NCBI RefSeq assembly: GCF_036898095.1
Contig: NC_090746.1
Coordinates: forward strand, 59,689,919-59,753,918
DNA: 64,000 nt
Direction of reading: 5' to 3'
Origin: Palaemon carinicauda
Lineage: Eukaryota; Arthropoda; Malacostraca; Decapoda; Palaemonidae
A model generated the notes under the pieces. It saw only the letters and a program-made list of their open reading frames with translations. It was not told the DNA's origin and ran no database searches. The position numbers and the translations under genes were made by a program. Shown in pieces: positions 47,606-59,601 of this stretch. Within the stretch, counting starts at the first letter, position 1, and each line of letters opens with the position of its first letter.

Positions 47606-48089
47606 CCATTCACATTTGTACAAAATCCTCAACTGGTATACTGTCATCTAGAATCCAAAATGCCTATATTTAAAAGACATCAAATTATGTCTTAAAATAA
47701 TACAAATGGAGGGCTCTAGTTTTATAGATTAGAATCCTTGGATGAGCTATCTGACTTAACGATACGGCCACGTAGGCTCTGCAGATGATGCAGCTGAGTC
47801 AGTACAATATGTTCTTGAGAAAGAATTTTAGAGACTGGTAAAAAAAGAAAAAAACAGACATCTGAACAATCTGAGAGCTTTCTGGTCCACCTAAGATTGT
47901 GGAAAAATACTGACTAAACACACACGAAGATCCTCTTCACTTATTAACTACAGGAGTTGAAGAAGGAATGGCAATGGGAGCAGTGGAGTGGCCTTTAATA
48001 GCCCATGTGTGACATCACCACTAAGCTGGGTGTGGAGAACCCAATTTAAGTACAGCCTTTGGTGGGAGTAACAACCAAAATGCATGCAT
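47606..48089. other. No gene seen
   Basis: Unique-looking sequence with no supported frame. Confidence 0.35.
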
Positions 48090-48880
48090 ACAGTATTATT
48101 ATTATTATCATTATTATTATTATTATTATCATTATTATTATTATTATCATTATCATTGCAAGATAAACTATAACCACCCTAGTTGGAAAAGCAAGATAAA
48201 TTACTATAAGCCTAAGGCTCAAACAGGGAAAAATAGCCCAGCAAGGAAGGGAAATAAGGATATAAACAACAAGAAAAGTAATAAACAATCAAAATAAAAT
48301 AAACTAAGAACAGCAACATTAAATTAGATCGTTCATATGTTAAGTATAAAAACTTCAAAAACAAAAGGAAAAGAAATAAGATAGAACAGCATGCCTAAGT
48401 GTACCCTCAAGCCAGAGAACTCTAATCCAAGACAGTGGAAGGCCATGGTACAGAAGCTATGGCACTACCCAAGACTAGAGAACAATGGTTCGATTTTGGA
48501 GTGTTCTCCTAGAAGAGCTGCTTACCATAGCTAAAGTCTCTCTTCTATCCTTACCAAGATGAAAGTAGCCACTAGAAAATTACATTACAGTAATTAACCC
48601 CTTAAGAAGAGAAGAATTGTTTGGTAATCTCAGTGTTGTCAGGTGTATGAGGACAGGAAAATGTGGAAAGAATAGGCCAGACTATTCGGTGGACGTGTAG
48701 GAAGACAAAATGAGCCGTAACCAGAGACGGGGATCCAATCTGGTACTGTCTGGCCAGTCAAAGGACCCAATAACTCGATAGCAGTAGTTTCTCAACGGGT
48801 GGCTGGTGCCCTGGCCAACCTACTACGCAAGCTAGTAAAAGGAGCATCTTCAAACTAAAACCCAGAAAAAATACCTTCAC
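48090..48880 (-). mobile_element. Jockey-like LINE 3' tail, long copy
   Basis: Reverse-complement counterpart of 60870-61505 over about 700 bp, including CCTGGCCAAC, TTGTTTGGTAATCTCAG, AGCTGCTTACCATAGC and the AGGCTCAAACAGGGAAAAAT tail. It begins (in plus coordinates) with an (ATT)n/(ATC) microsatellite at 48097-48157, the simple-repeat end of the element. Confidence 0.75.
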
Positions 48881-51779
48881 CATTGGCTTGTATAATTGTA
48901 AGATTAATACAAGATGATGACAGCTTCATCTCACATTAAAGAATACTTTCTGTGTGATTTGATCATGTGTACAAACACACAAAAACACTTAAATAGCCCT
49001 TATATAATCATAAATAAAGACTAAAATTGCAAGTATCTTCTTGGTGGTTGTCTCTAAAGAGAGATGTCGGGGGTTAATGCCTCACATAGGGAATGTCACC
49101 ATTGGCTTAAGAAAGTGATGTGATTATGTATGCTAACATATTAAGGAGGGGCTAAAATCAAAGGGAGGAGCCTTTTTATTAAAATATCCTTAGGTGTGAT
49201 ATATGTCCAAGTGATGTACTCTTTGGTAGGATAAACGAATGATTTTAACTTCCATATAGTTTATATTTGTAAATTACATATCATGCACATCATACACTAT
49301 TGTACCTGGTACATTTTTGACGTTCAGTGTGTGTGTCATAGTAGTGAAGGGGTTAAGAGGGGTATTTCCCACTCCGAAAGTGGATTTATGAAGGGTAATT
49401 CCCAGCCCAAAAACACTCATTGCTTTGAAGAACATATCCCAGATAAAAAATCTTAAGGTTTTTCCTCACGGTTGTGTGTATTGGAACATGGAAATGGGGA
49501 CTTCAAACAATCACTTTTCTCCTCCTAACTTATTCCACAATTTCTGTATAATAGCATCTGCAATGGAAGAACTACCCTCAAGGTCGTATTGTCATCACTT
49601 TGGTTTGCTCACTTTAGGTCTGAGAGAAACTAATACATTTTTTCCTTGAGTTGTTATGGCAGGAATAGCAGTATGCGAGTGATTGGCAAACTAATTGTTG
49701 TCTGTGTTATCCAAAGAGGGCTGTCCTTGCTACTGTGGAGATTAGCTTCTCTATGAAATGCTTGGCTAAACCTCCTGGGAACAGGAGTGAGTCCAGCCCA
49801 TTGGGAACTCTCAGTTCGCTTAAGTTGGCAGATTTCCCTTTTACCATCATTTCACTTCATAAAACTTTTGCAAAGGAATCAGGCAATAATACTGAGTGCA
49901 GTCAGTGAAAGCACTATCAAAACTGGAGGCAGGGGAAGACAGCTTCTATAGAAAAGAAACTTTAGGTGCAGAAGTAGCACTATTACCACCTAGAATTTTC
50001 CCAAGGGTTATATGGTAACGAGAAGAAATGCAGCACAGATAAGGCTTGTCACAACCTTAAAATACTCAACATTAAACAGTGCTTCAGAAAAAATAATAGT
50101 GGTGCTGCTGAGGGGAAATAGCTGAAGGATCCAAAAATCCCATCACAATACCTACTGCTGCCAATAATACTACTGTCTGTCAGACAAAAAAGTGCAGTGA
50201 CAAAGGGTATCTAATAACCACAATTGTAGCCTATATGAGTCATGGGGTTTACAGCAATGAACCAAGCAATTTTCTTTTTTTTAAATTTGTAATCTTCAAG
50301 AAAATAAACACTAAATAATTCTTAGACGGAACATTTACCGGCCACAGTAAAAAAGCATAAGCTTTAGCTTCCCCATAATTAATTCACACAAACAAACTTG
50401 CATTAAAATCAGGACTAAAATTCAAATTTTCATTCTCAGACTATTTTGATATCTTTTAAAAAGTATGTAACCCAAACTCAAGCAACTTTTTTTTTTTTTT
50501 TGCTACTAATTTGTTTGAAGGTTCAAATCCAGCAGCTACAGTATGTAAGTGACTCATGGCATCCAATAAAGATGGATAGCTCTCTAACTCTTCCAAAACT
50601 ACAATTCCCCTACTAATCGGTAAGTGATACAAAGGTGATATACAAATTTTTGTCTTATTCACCACCTTATGTATCTATCATTAAATAGGAACTCCTATGC
50701 CTGAGTCACAACCTTTTATAATGAGAAGTTCATCTTTAATGATACAGGTATCAATTTATATTTCTTTACTCTTGAAACATGATTCACATAATGATGTTAA
50801 TTATCTAGTCCTGGGAGTCAACAAACCAGTTATAAAAAAAAAGTTTTAATCTATTAAACCTTTCAAAAGTAAAAGCTGATATTGTACAAAAACTTGCCCT
50901 TTACCAAATATCAATCTGTATCCTAAAAATTCAGATTCCTTAACAGTGAAATTTCTGAGAACCTAGAAAGCTTGGAATTGAATGACCCCTTCCCTCGATG
51001 TATGTATAGCTTGATCCAAAATTAAAATTCACATTTTCAGTCATTAGTTCCCTTTGTTATTTCATAAGCTTACATGCTTACTACATAAACATGTCTGTTT
51101 CCACATGACTTTCCCCATATTTTCTCCTTACATGCTCCATGCATTGTCTTCATGCTAAGGACAGTGTACTTTCCATAAATGGTGGTCCTTGATGAACTTT
51201 TGCATAAGCTTGCTTCACTGTGTTTAGGTCTTTCGACCTAATTTTAAAAGTGAATTTGGTTATGGACTCATCTGATGATAATAACAATACATTACTAAAT
51301 AACAGATCACTCATAAGGTTACCAACCAACAACAGAAATGTGTAAGCTATCTAGATAAACAAGAAACAATATCCTAGCACAAAAGGCATGTACAATACCT
51401 AAAGCTTGGTGTTATAAATTTTTACAGTAAACAACAAATTTCTTTTCATTTAATATACAGTATTTAAAACTTCCTCCAAAAACTATCCTATACCCTACCT
51501 CCCAATGATTAGACTTATTAAAAGCTTTGGTGGTAAAAGTTTCCAGTAATAATTTACTACCAAAAACCCCTGTCATCAAATAACAAAAAACTAATTGGTG
51601 CAGTATGTCCTCAGGTTACAACAGTTTCAGGAATACAGCACAGCTCCCTTAACGGAATCGTACAGTATTTTTTACTACAGTTTCATTTTATCATTCTATA
51701 TCCACGTCCTCCATGTATTTTTCCCTAGTTATAGTCATGTTTCCATGTCCTAAAAAATATTTTTACATATCAGATTATG
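48881..51779. other. No supported gene; two exon-like frames
   Basis: Mostly featureless AT-rich DNA. Two minus-strand segments look protein-like: 50620-50480 (VLEELESYPSLLDAMSHLH) and 51290-51150 (ITKFTFKIRSKDLNTVKQAY, then a stop). Neither has a convincing splice pair nor a family I recognise, so they are not called as genes. Confidence 0.3.
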
Positions 51780-52520
51780 ATTTTACTAATACTCTTCTTT
51801 CCCACCATTATCCCTACATTAAGGGGTTGGGTTTCAGATACACCCACTCCAATGCCTTCTATTAAAGGCATCATCTTCCACCAAACCTCTTCTCTTCATA
51901 TCATCTTCCACAAACAAGTTCCTCCAAAGCACTCCTTTCTCCCTACCCACCATCCACCTGAACACGTTTCCATACCACCTCAGTTGAGACACTCTTATCA
52001 CCTCTGTAATCTATTATGCCTGCCATTCTTATTATTTCATCATTTTCCAATCTTTCAAGCAGTGATATTCCCATAATCCACCTCAGCATTCTAATCTCTG
52101 TTCTCTCAAGCTTTGCTTCCTCTTTTCGTCTTAAAGCCCACATTTCCAATTCATACATTAACACTGGTCTTATTGCTGTGCTATAGCTCTTGAGTTTTAG
52201 CTTAATTGGCATTTTTTGTCCCTCTTCTCCCAGGCAGCTTTTGTCCTATTCTCAACTTCACCCTCACATGCTCGATCCTGACAGAGTAGATCCCAGGTAT
52301 CTAAATTGTTCTGCCTGTTTTATATATGAACCTCTACTTTCATGTATGGCTATCCTTACAACATAGCTTCAGTCCTATCCACATTTACCCTCAAGACTCC
52401 ACTCTCCAAAGTCTCTTGCCACTCTACACTACTTCTTCGTAGGTCTTCCTCATTTTCAGTAGTAGTCATCCAATCATCTGCTCCCTTGTAGTCTTGCATT
52501 TTAGCAAAAGGCTACGCCCA
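51780..52520 (-). mobile_element. RTE-type LINE fragment (second family)
   Basis: Minus strand: ADDWMTTTENEEDLRRSS at about 52470 (RT active-site region with A-D-D), RVNVDRTEAM, then an 89-codon frame at 52212-51943 (STAIRPVLMYELEMWALRR, ERTEIRMLRWIMGISLLERL). This is the C-terminal half of a reverse transcriptase ORF. Breaks are present throughout. Confidence 0.7.
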
Positions 52521-52840
52521 CTGCTTATAACTCGGGAAACCGCTGCCTTGCAGTTAGACTATTTAGTCAAAGGCTAAGCTCACCACCAATAACTTTGGTT
52601 GATAACTGCAAAGGTATGCGATTGTAAAAATCCTCTACCAAATTATGAAATATGACTTTACTACTGCATTGGTGTAAGTCAGTGATTTTGGTGCTTGCTT
52701 ACAATACTGTGCTTAGGTGTGTTCCAACTTAAACCAAGACTAGAATTACAACATGTCGTAGGAAAAGATCTCTGTTGTAACCCCTAAGATCAACATTATC
52801 ATCATTCACAATATTCTTATATAAGCTTTTACTATGTAAT

Positions 52841-52897
52841 GATGTCGGCTACCCCCCAAAAATGGGGGAAGTGCCTTGGTATATGTATGTATGTACT
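52841..52897 (+). mobile_element. Isolated RTE-like 3' hairpin and tail
   Basis: GATGTCGGCTACCCCCCAAA, then AATGGGGG and the CTTGGTATATGTATG tail. It is only the last ~55 bp of the RTE-like family, an extreme 5' truncation. Confidence 0.8.
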
Positions 52898-52959
52898 ATG
52901 TAATGTTAAGAAGTGAAATGATTCCTAATCAATCTCTTGTGACTTGGTGAACTTTAATT

Positions 52960-53170
52960 TAAATTCCCACCTAGACTATGCCTTTTTCTCATAAGTTCTT
53001 GGGCATTCCTACAGGACTTTTCTGTACTACTTCATGGTCAATTACTTTTCAGCCTAACTGTTCCTCATACCTCCTCATCACATGCCCAACCCATCAAAAT
53101 CCCTCAGATTTGAAAACTGCATTTTCAAATCTCTGTGATGACTTCACTATTTCTCATGAAATGTAACCTT
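52960..53170 (-). mobile_element. Short LINE C-terminal remnant
   Basis: The minus strand reads GHVMRRYEEQ, then a basic segment, in the manner of RTE-type RT C-termini. Heavily decayed. Confidence 0.35.
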
Positions 53171-53376
53171 CAAACTCCCCTCTAGTAATACATCTTTGCA
53201 TTCTACAGTTGTAACTCTTTCAATATCACCTCATTTACTTTTTCAGTTACCACGTCTGTGTTTGTAAATCATCGTAATGTAATGTAGCAAGTGCAAATAG
53301 TGTTCTAAAAAAAATAATATATAATGGCTACCACAGAAAAATGATATTTTAATTATAAAATAAATTTTTGAATATA

Positions 53377-53537
53377 CTTAACCGGTGAATATATAATAGC
53401 TGCAACTCTGCGGCTCGACAGACACATACATAAAAAACTCGCGAGCGATCGCTATGCAGGTTGCGGGTGTGCCCACCAGTGCCAACTGTCGGCCAGATAC
53501 CACTCTCGGATGTAAACAAAACCTTCAATTTCTTCTC
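53377..53537. repeat. Element B left inverted terminal repeat
   Basis: Reverse complement of 59602-59762 with only a few differences. Contains the CpG-rich palindromes TCGCGA and GCGATCGC close together (about 53440-53455). Confidence 0.95.
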
Positions 53538-53581
53538 GTCCCACTGCGTCTCTATTGGGGAGGAAGGGAGGGTCGTTTAAT

Positions 53582-53673
53582 TTATATATTCACCGGGTAA
53601 GTATATTCAAAAATTTTATAATTAAAATATCATTTTTAAATATTTAACTTAGCCGGTGAATATATAATAGCTG
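53582..53673. repeat. Element B internal complementary region
   Basis: 53582-53633 is the reverse complement of the left end from 53341 (with a 4-bp deletion and one substitution). 53632-53673 is a perfect 42-bp reverse complement of the right end 59737-59778. The two halves overlap at AT (53632-53633). Confidence 0.94.
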
Positions 53674-54072
53674 ATTCACACCCAAGGAGGTGGGTAGAGA
53701 CCAGAGTTAAATATGTTTACATCGTATAAGCTAAGAGTTTTTTCATTTTGACAGTTATCAATATAACAAAACCAAAATAAATAGGTACCTGGTAAGGAAG
53801 TCGACTTAGACGATTACTCTGCCTTGTGAGTCTGTCTTCCTTACGGAGCCCAGCGATCCTCTTAGGATGCTGACAGACTCCCAGGAGCTGAAGTATCAAG
53901 GGCTGCAACCCATACAACAGGACCTCATCAAACCCCTAATCTGGGCGCTCTCAAGAAATGACTTTGACCACCCGCCAAATCAACCAGGATGTGAAAGGCT
54001 TCTTAGCCTTCCGAACAACCCATAAAAACAACATTAAAAACATTTCAAGAGACAGATTAAAAGGATATGGAA

Positions 54073-57000
54073 TTAGGGAATTGTAGTGGTTGAGCCCTCA
54101 CCCACTACTGCACTCGCTGCTACGAATGGTCCCAGTGTGTAGCAGTTCTCGTAAAGAGTCTGGACATCTTTCAAGTAAAATGACGCGAACACTGACTTGC
54201 TTCTCCAATAGGTTGCGTCCATGATACTTTGCAGAGATCTATTTTGCTTAAAGGCCACGGAAGTTGCTACAGCTCTAACCTCGTGCGTCTTAACCTTAAG
54301 CAAAGATCGGTCTTCCTCACTCAAGTGTGAATGAGCTTCTCGTATTAACAATCTGATAAAATATGACAAAGCATTCTTTGACATAGGCAAGGATGGTTTC
54401 TTAACCGAACACCATAACGCTTCAGATTTGCCTCGTAAAGGTTTAGTACGAGTTAAGTAGAACTTAAGAGCTCTAACAGGGCATAATACTCTTTCTAGTT
54501 CATTGCCTACGATCTCCGATAAGCTAGGAATATCGAAAGATTTAGGCCAAGGACGAGAAGGTAGCTCATTCTTGGCTAGGAAACCAAGCTGCAGAGAACA
54601 AGTAGCTTTTTCTGACGAAAACCCGATGTTCTTGCTGAAGGCATGAAGTTCACTGACTCTTTTAGCCGAGGCCAAGCATACCAGGAAAAGAGTCTTAAGA
54701 GTGAGATCTTTCAGGGAGGCTGAATGTAAAGGCTCAAACCTGTCTGACATGAGGAATCTTAGGACCACGTCTAAATTACACCCAGGTGTAGCCAAACGAC
54801 GTTCCTTAGAGGTCTCAAAAGACTTAAGGAGGTCTTGCAGATCTTTATCGTTGGAAAGATCTAAGCCTCTATGCCGGAAGACCGAGGCCAACATGCTTCT
54901 GTAGCCCTTGATCGTAGGAGCTGAAAGGGAGCGAACTTTTCTCAGGTATAAGAGAAAATCAGCTATTTGGGCTAAAGAGGTACTGGACGAGGATACGGAA
55001 ACTGACTTGCACCAGTCTCGGAAGACTTCCCACTTCGATTGGTAAACTCTAATGGTAGACGCTCTCCTCGCTCTAGCAATCGCACTGGCTGCCTCCTTCG
55101 AAAAGCCTCTAGCTCTCGAGTCTTTCGATAGTCTGAAGGCAGTCAGACGAAGAGCGTGGAGGCTTTGGTGTACCTTCTTTACGTGTGGCTGACGTAAAAG
55201 GTCTACTCTTAGAGGAAGACTTCTGGGAACGTCTACCAGCCATCGAAGTACCTCGGTGAACCATTCTCTCGCGGGCCAGAGGGGAGCAACTAACGTCAAC
55301 CTTGTCCCTTCGTGAGAGGCGAATTTCTGCAGTACCTTGTTGACAATCTTGAATGGTGGGAATGCGTAAAGATCTAGGTGTGACCAATCTAGGAGGAAGG
55401 CATCTATATGTATTGCTGCTGGGTCTGGGACTGGAGAGCAATAGATTGGAAGCCTCTTGGTCAGCGAGGTTGCAAAGAGATCTATGGTGGGTTGACCCCA
55501 AGTCGCCCAAAGTCTCTTGCACACATCCTTGTGGAGGGTCCATTCGGTTGGAATTACTTGACCTTTCCGACTGAGACAATCTGCTAGGACGTTCAAGTCG
55601 CCCTGGATGAACCTCGTTACTAGGGAGATGCCTCGATCTTTTGACCAGATGAGCAGGTCCCTTGCGATCTCGTACAGAGTCAGTGAGTGGGTACCTCCCT
55701 GTTTGGAAATGTACGCCAAGGCCGTGGTGTTGTCCGAGTTGACCTCCACCACCTTGCCTCGAAGGAGATTCTCGAAGCTTATCAAGGCCAGGTGAACCGC
55801 CAAAAGCTCCTTGCTGTTGATATGCATGCTCCTCTGACTCGAGTTCCACAGACCTGAGCATTCCCGACCGTCCAGCGTCGCGCCCCAGCCCAAGTCCGAT
55901 GCGTCCGAGAAGAGAACGTGGTTGGGTTTCTGAACTGCTAGGGGAAGACCCTCTCGTAGACTGATATTGTCTTTCCACCAAGTCAGACAAGTCTTTATCT
56001 TTTCGGAAATCGGGATCGAGACCGCCTCTAGCGTCTTGTCCTTTTTCCAGTGAAAAGCTAGATGGAATTGTAGAGGTCGGAGGTGTAGCCTTCCTAGCGA
56101 GACAAATTGCTCCAGGGATGACAGCGTTCCTACCAGACTCATCCAAAGCCTGACTGAGCAGCGTTCTTTCTTCAACATCTTCTGGATGACGAGCAGGGCT
56201 TGATCTATTCTGGGGGCCGACGGAAAAGCCCGAAAAACTTGACTGTGAATCTCCATCCCTAAATACAGAATAGTTTGGGATGGGACCAGCTGTGACTTTT
56301 CCAAGTTGACTAGGAGTCCCAATTCCTTGGTCAGATCTAGAGTCCAATTGAGATCCTTCAGACAGCGATGACTGGAAGAGGCTCTGAGAAGCCAGTCGTC
56401 CAAATAAAGGGAGGCTCGGATGTCCGATAAATGGAGGAATTTTGCCACATTCCTCATAAGCCTCGTAAACACGAGAGGAGCCGTGCTTAGGCCAAAGCAC
56501 AGGGCCCGAAACTGGTACACCACATCGTCGAAGACGAATCTCAGAAAAGGTTGGGAGTCTGAGTGAATAGGGATGTGGAAGTAAGCGTCCCTTAGGTCTA
56601 GAGAGACCATCCAGTCTCCCTTTCTGACCGCTGCTAGGACTGACTTTGTGGTCTTCATGGTAAACTTCGTCTTTGTGACAAAGACATTCAGAGCACTGAC
56701 GTCTAGCACCGGTCTCCAACCTCCTGTCTTCTTTGATACTAGGAAGAGACGGTTGTAAAACCCCGGTGATTGAAGGTCCGAGACTTTGACCACCGCTCCC
56801 TTCTCTAGTAAAAGAGACACTTCCAGTTTCAGGGCTTGTCTCTTTGCTTCCTCTCTGTACCTGGGAGAGAGATCGATGGGGGACGTCGCTAGAGGAGGTC
56901 TGCGTACAAAAGGGATTTTGTACCCCTCTCTGAGCAACCTCACAGATTGTTGATCTGCGCCTCTCTTCTCCCAGGCTTGCCAGAAGTTCTTGAGTCTGGC

Positions 57001-57117
57001 ACCTACTGCTGTCTGAAGTTGCGGGCAGTCAGACTCTGCCCCGAGAGGACTTGGATCCTTTCCTCTTTCCTCTCTTCCCTTCGGCACGAGCACCTCCCCT
57101 GCTGGAGGCTCTGCCAC
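54073..57117 (-). CDS. Element B ORF2: reverse transcriptase, RNase H, methyltransferase-like segment, tyrosine recombinase, 1014 residues, intact
   Basis: One uninterrupted frame. RT about 100-300: NRLFLVSKKTGGWRPVLDVS, SLDLRDAYF (D174), and the active site YLDD at 238-241. RNase H about 400-520 with D405, E437, D462 and D513 in FSDAS, SKELLA, NSDNTTAL and LADCLS. Residues 545-640 (DLFATSL, LDLYAFPPF at 581-589, LVAPLWPAREWF) correspond to the stretch other DIRS elements devote to a Dam-like methyltransferase; FPPF replaces the usual (N/D)PP(Y/F), so activity is doubtful. Recombinase about 700-1000 has R820 (ASAKRVSEL), H945 and R948 (THEVR), W971 and the nucleophile Y981 (FASFYL). It should copy the RNA and insert a circular DNA by site-type recombination. 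The start overlaps ORF1 by 89 bases. An open frame of 1014 codons indicates a young insertion. Confidence 0.93.
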   Translation of the reverse strand: MAEPPAGEVLVPKGREERGKDPSPLGAESDCPQLQTAVGARLKNFWQAWEKRGADQQSVRLLREGYKIPFVRRPPLATSPIDLSPRYREEAKRQALKLEVSLLLEKGAVVKVSDLQSPGFYNRLFLVSKKTGGWRPVLDVSALNVFVTKTKFTMKTTKSVLAAVRKGDWMVSLDLRDAYFHIPIHSDSQPFLRFVFDDVVYQFRALCFGLSTAPLVFTRLMRNVAKFLHLSDIRASLYLDDWLLRASSSHRCLKDLNWTLDLTKELGLLVNLEKSQLVPSQTILYLGMEIHSQVFRAFPSAPRIDQALLVIQKMLKKERCSVRLWMSLVGTLSSLEQFVSLGRLHLRPLQFHLAFHWKKDKTLEAVSIPISEKIKTCLTWWKDNISLREGLPLAVQKPNHVLFSDASDLGWGATLDGRECSGLWNSSQRSMHINSKELLAVHLALISFENLLRGKVVEVNSDNTTALAYISKQGGTHSLTLYEIARDLLIWSKDRGISLVTRFIQGDLNVLADCLSRKGQVIPTEWTLHKDVCKRLWATWGQPTIDLFATSLTKRLPIYCSPVPDPAAIHIDAFLLDWSHLDLYAFPPFKIVNKVLQKFASHEGTRLTLVAPLWPAREWFTEVLRWLVDVPRSLPLRVDLLRQPHVKKVHQSLHALRLTAFRLSKDSRARGFSKEAASAIARARRASTIRVYQSKWEVFRDWCKSVSVSSSSTSLAQIADFLLYLRKVRSLSAPTIKGYRSMLASVFRHRGLDLSNDKDLQDLLKSFETSKERRLATPGCNLDVVLRFLMSDRFEPLHSASLKDLTLKTLFLVCLASAKRVSELHAFSKNIGFSSEKATCSLQLGFLAKNELPSRPWPKSFDIPSLSEIVGNELERVLCPVRALKFYLTRTKPLRGKSEALWCSVKKPSLPMSKNALSYFIRLLIREAHSHLSEEDRSLLKVKTHEVRAVATSVAFKQNRSLQSIMDATYWRSKSVFASFYLKDVQTLYENCYTLGPFVAASAVVGEGSTTTIP

Positions 57118-59402
57118 GAAAGGGCGGGATAAACCTGGACGCTGGAGTGTCTATCCTAGGTCTAGCAGACAAGGCAGGCAAAGGGGGAGCTTTGCGAGCC
57201 GAGGACGCAACTAAATCGTGGGTGTCCTTCTGCACTAAAGACAAGGCAATTTCCTTAACTAAGACTTCAGGAAACAAGCACTTAGACAAGGGCGCAAAGA
57301 GTAGCTCAGATCTTTGGCATGGCGTCACTCCTGCTGACAGAAAAGAGCACAGAGACTCTCGTTTCTGAAGGACTCCGGACGTGAATGAAGCGGCAAGCTC
57401 GTTGGACCCATCGCGGACGGCCTTGTCCATGCAGGACATAATGAGTAAGGAAACATCCCTATCGGCAGATGAGATTTTCCTACTCAGGGCTCCCAAACAC
57501 CAGTCATGGAAGTTAAAGACTTCAAACGCCCTAAATATGCCTTTAAGAAGGTGGTCCAGGTCCGAAGGTGACCAACTAATCTTCGAGCGTCTCATGGCAA
57601 GGCGACGGGGAGAGTCTACAAGATTTGAGAAGTCGCCCTGGGCAGAGGCAGGAACTCCCAAGCCGAGAACTTCTCCCGTGGCATACCAGACGCTCGATCT
57701 AGACGAGAGTTTAGATGGGGGGAAGGCAAATGCCGTCTTCCCTAAACTCCTCTTGGTCTCTAACCAATCGCCTAACAGCCGTAAAGCTCTCTTGGATGAG
57801 CGAGAGAGAACGAGTTTCGTAAAGGCTGGCATGGTAGCAGGAACGCCTAAAACAAACTCGGACGGCGGCGAACGAGGAGCCACAGAAATAAAGTGATCAG
57901 GGAACAAGTCTTTAAAAACAACCATGACTTTTCTAAAGTCCAAAGATGGTGGAACTGCTTTAGGCTCATATAATTCTGAAGGCTGATCCTCAGGCTGTGG
58001 TTCAGCAACGTCCTCATCTGACAGTTCCTCATCTGATAACTGATGAGAAAACGGCAAAGGTGTAGGCAACGTTTGACTCGCAGAGTCCGGTCGCACTGGT
58101 GCATACGTGACGGAGCAGGACGCAGCGTCCTGAAACTGCTGAACAGTCTGGGAACTGTCAACAACAACAGGTGCGCGAGGACGCACAGCGTCCACCCGAG
58201 ACTGTTTAGACCGTCTGGGTTGTGCAGTCAACACCATACCGGGTTGCGGAGGTTGACGCACCGCGTCAAAACAAGTCAACTCTGATGGTTGGTGAACGTC
58301 CTGAACGTCACCAATCGCATCAGTGCGTTGCCTAACGTCAACGTGCGGCTGGAAAGCCACCCTGGATCGCATCGGGGGAGGAACAACCCCAACTGGTTGA
58401 CGCGAAAAAGCTACATCCACGTCAACAGGACGCACAACAGAACGCTTGGATGGCTGATGGCCAGTAGGTTCAACGGAAACCTTCTCAGCGTTGTAGTCCT
58501 CCATCAAGGACGCAAACTTAGACTGCATGTCTTGCAGTAACATCCATTTAGGGTCTACGGAAGCAGGTGCGGTAACAGACGGGGTTAGCGACTGAGACGG
58601 CACAACTTTTCCTCTCTTAGGCGGCGAGCAGTCATCAGATGACGGCAACGGGTCCGAACTGTCCCAGTGGCTACATCCGGGACGTTGGACTTGTCCTGAA
58701 GGGACCGACTTGCGTTTTAACGGTCTAGAGACCTTGGTCCAAGGTTTCTTACGTGAAACACCTTCGGACGACGAGGTATAAATGGGCTCTCTCGTCTTGT
58801 GGTAGGGGCGATCTTGACGAGATACGCCTGATACCCTGGGCTTGGGAGCTTGCAAGAGGTCCCGGACTAGGTGGACGACAGGCACGAACAGACGAACCCT
58901 CGGTCGCAACACTGTTCACAACACTTTGCGTAACACTTGGCACTTTCCCACTTTCCGCCGTGGCACTTTGGCACTTGAGTTCCTTCACGTCCGCCATGAG
59001 TTGATTCCGGTCACTTGCTAAAGCCTCAACTCTCTCCCCCAAGGCATGAATAGCACGCATCATGTCTTGCATAGACGGTTCCTGAGTGCTAGGAGGGGGG
59101 TTAGGAACAACCACTACAGGGGAAGGATTAGGTTCAGGGGCATGTGGAGAGGAAAAATCTACAGACCTAGAAGAACTTCTCCTTACCCTATCTCTCTCTA
59201 GTCTGCGTGTATATTTATCAAATTCGATCCAATCGAATTTCGAAAGGCCCACGCATTCCTCACACCGATCTCCCAATTGACAGGTTTTACCCCGACAATT
59301 GGAACAAACAGTGTGAGGGTCAAGAGAAGCCTTTGGAAGACGCCTATTACAGTCCCTAGCATTACACTTTCGAAACTTGGGAACTTGAGAAGGGTCAGCC
59401 AT
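57029..59402 (-). pseudogene. Element B ORF1, gag-like protein with one frameshift
   Basis: Starts MADPSQVPKF at 59402 and carries the DPHxxC-x2-C-x4-C-x5-C-x2-C module. The frame is lost between about 58840 and 58740, after the PGPLASSQAQG run, and resumes in another frame (from EGVSRKKPW.KVSRPLKR) to 57029. The later part holds SLDFRKVMVVFKDLFPDHF, LDHLLKGIFRAF, FHDWCLGALSRK and a basic tail (FRGRASSRGG). Compared with element A a net one-base indel explains the break; otherwise the protein is well conserved. Loss of ORF1 with ORF2 intact means this copy would need ORF1 protein in trans. Confidence 0.85.
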
Positions 59403-59601
59403 TTTGAATTAGTCAAGGGAAAATTCCAAAAAACGATCTAAGTCATCAACAAATAATCCGAATCAAAAAAGAGTTCAAGGGTTTATTTTGAAGAAAAACA
59501 CCTGTACTGCGAAAGCTCAAACCAAATTAAAGTACTTCACCAAATATGATGGGAAAAACTCCAGGTTCTACAGCGAGTAAAAGTACGTCTTGTCGTCAAC
59601 A

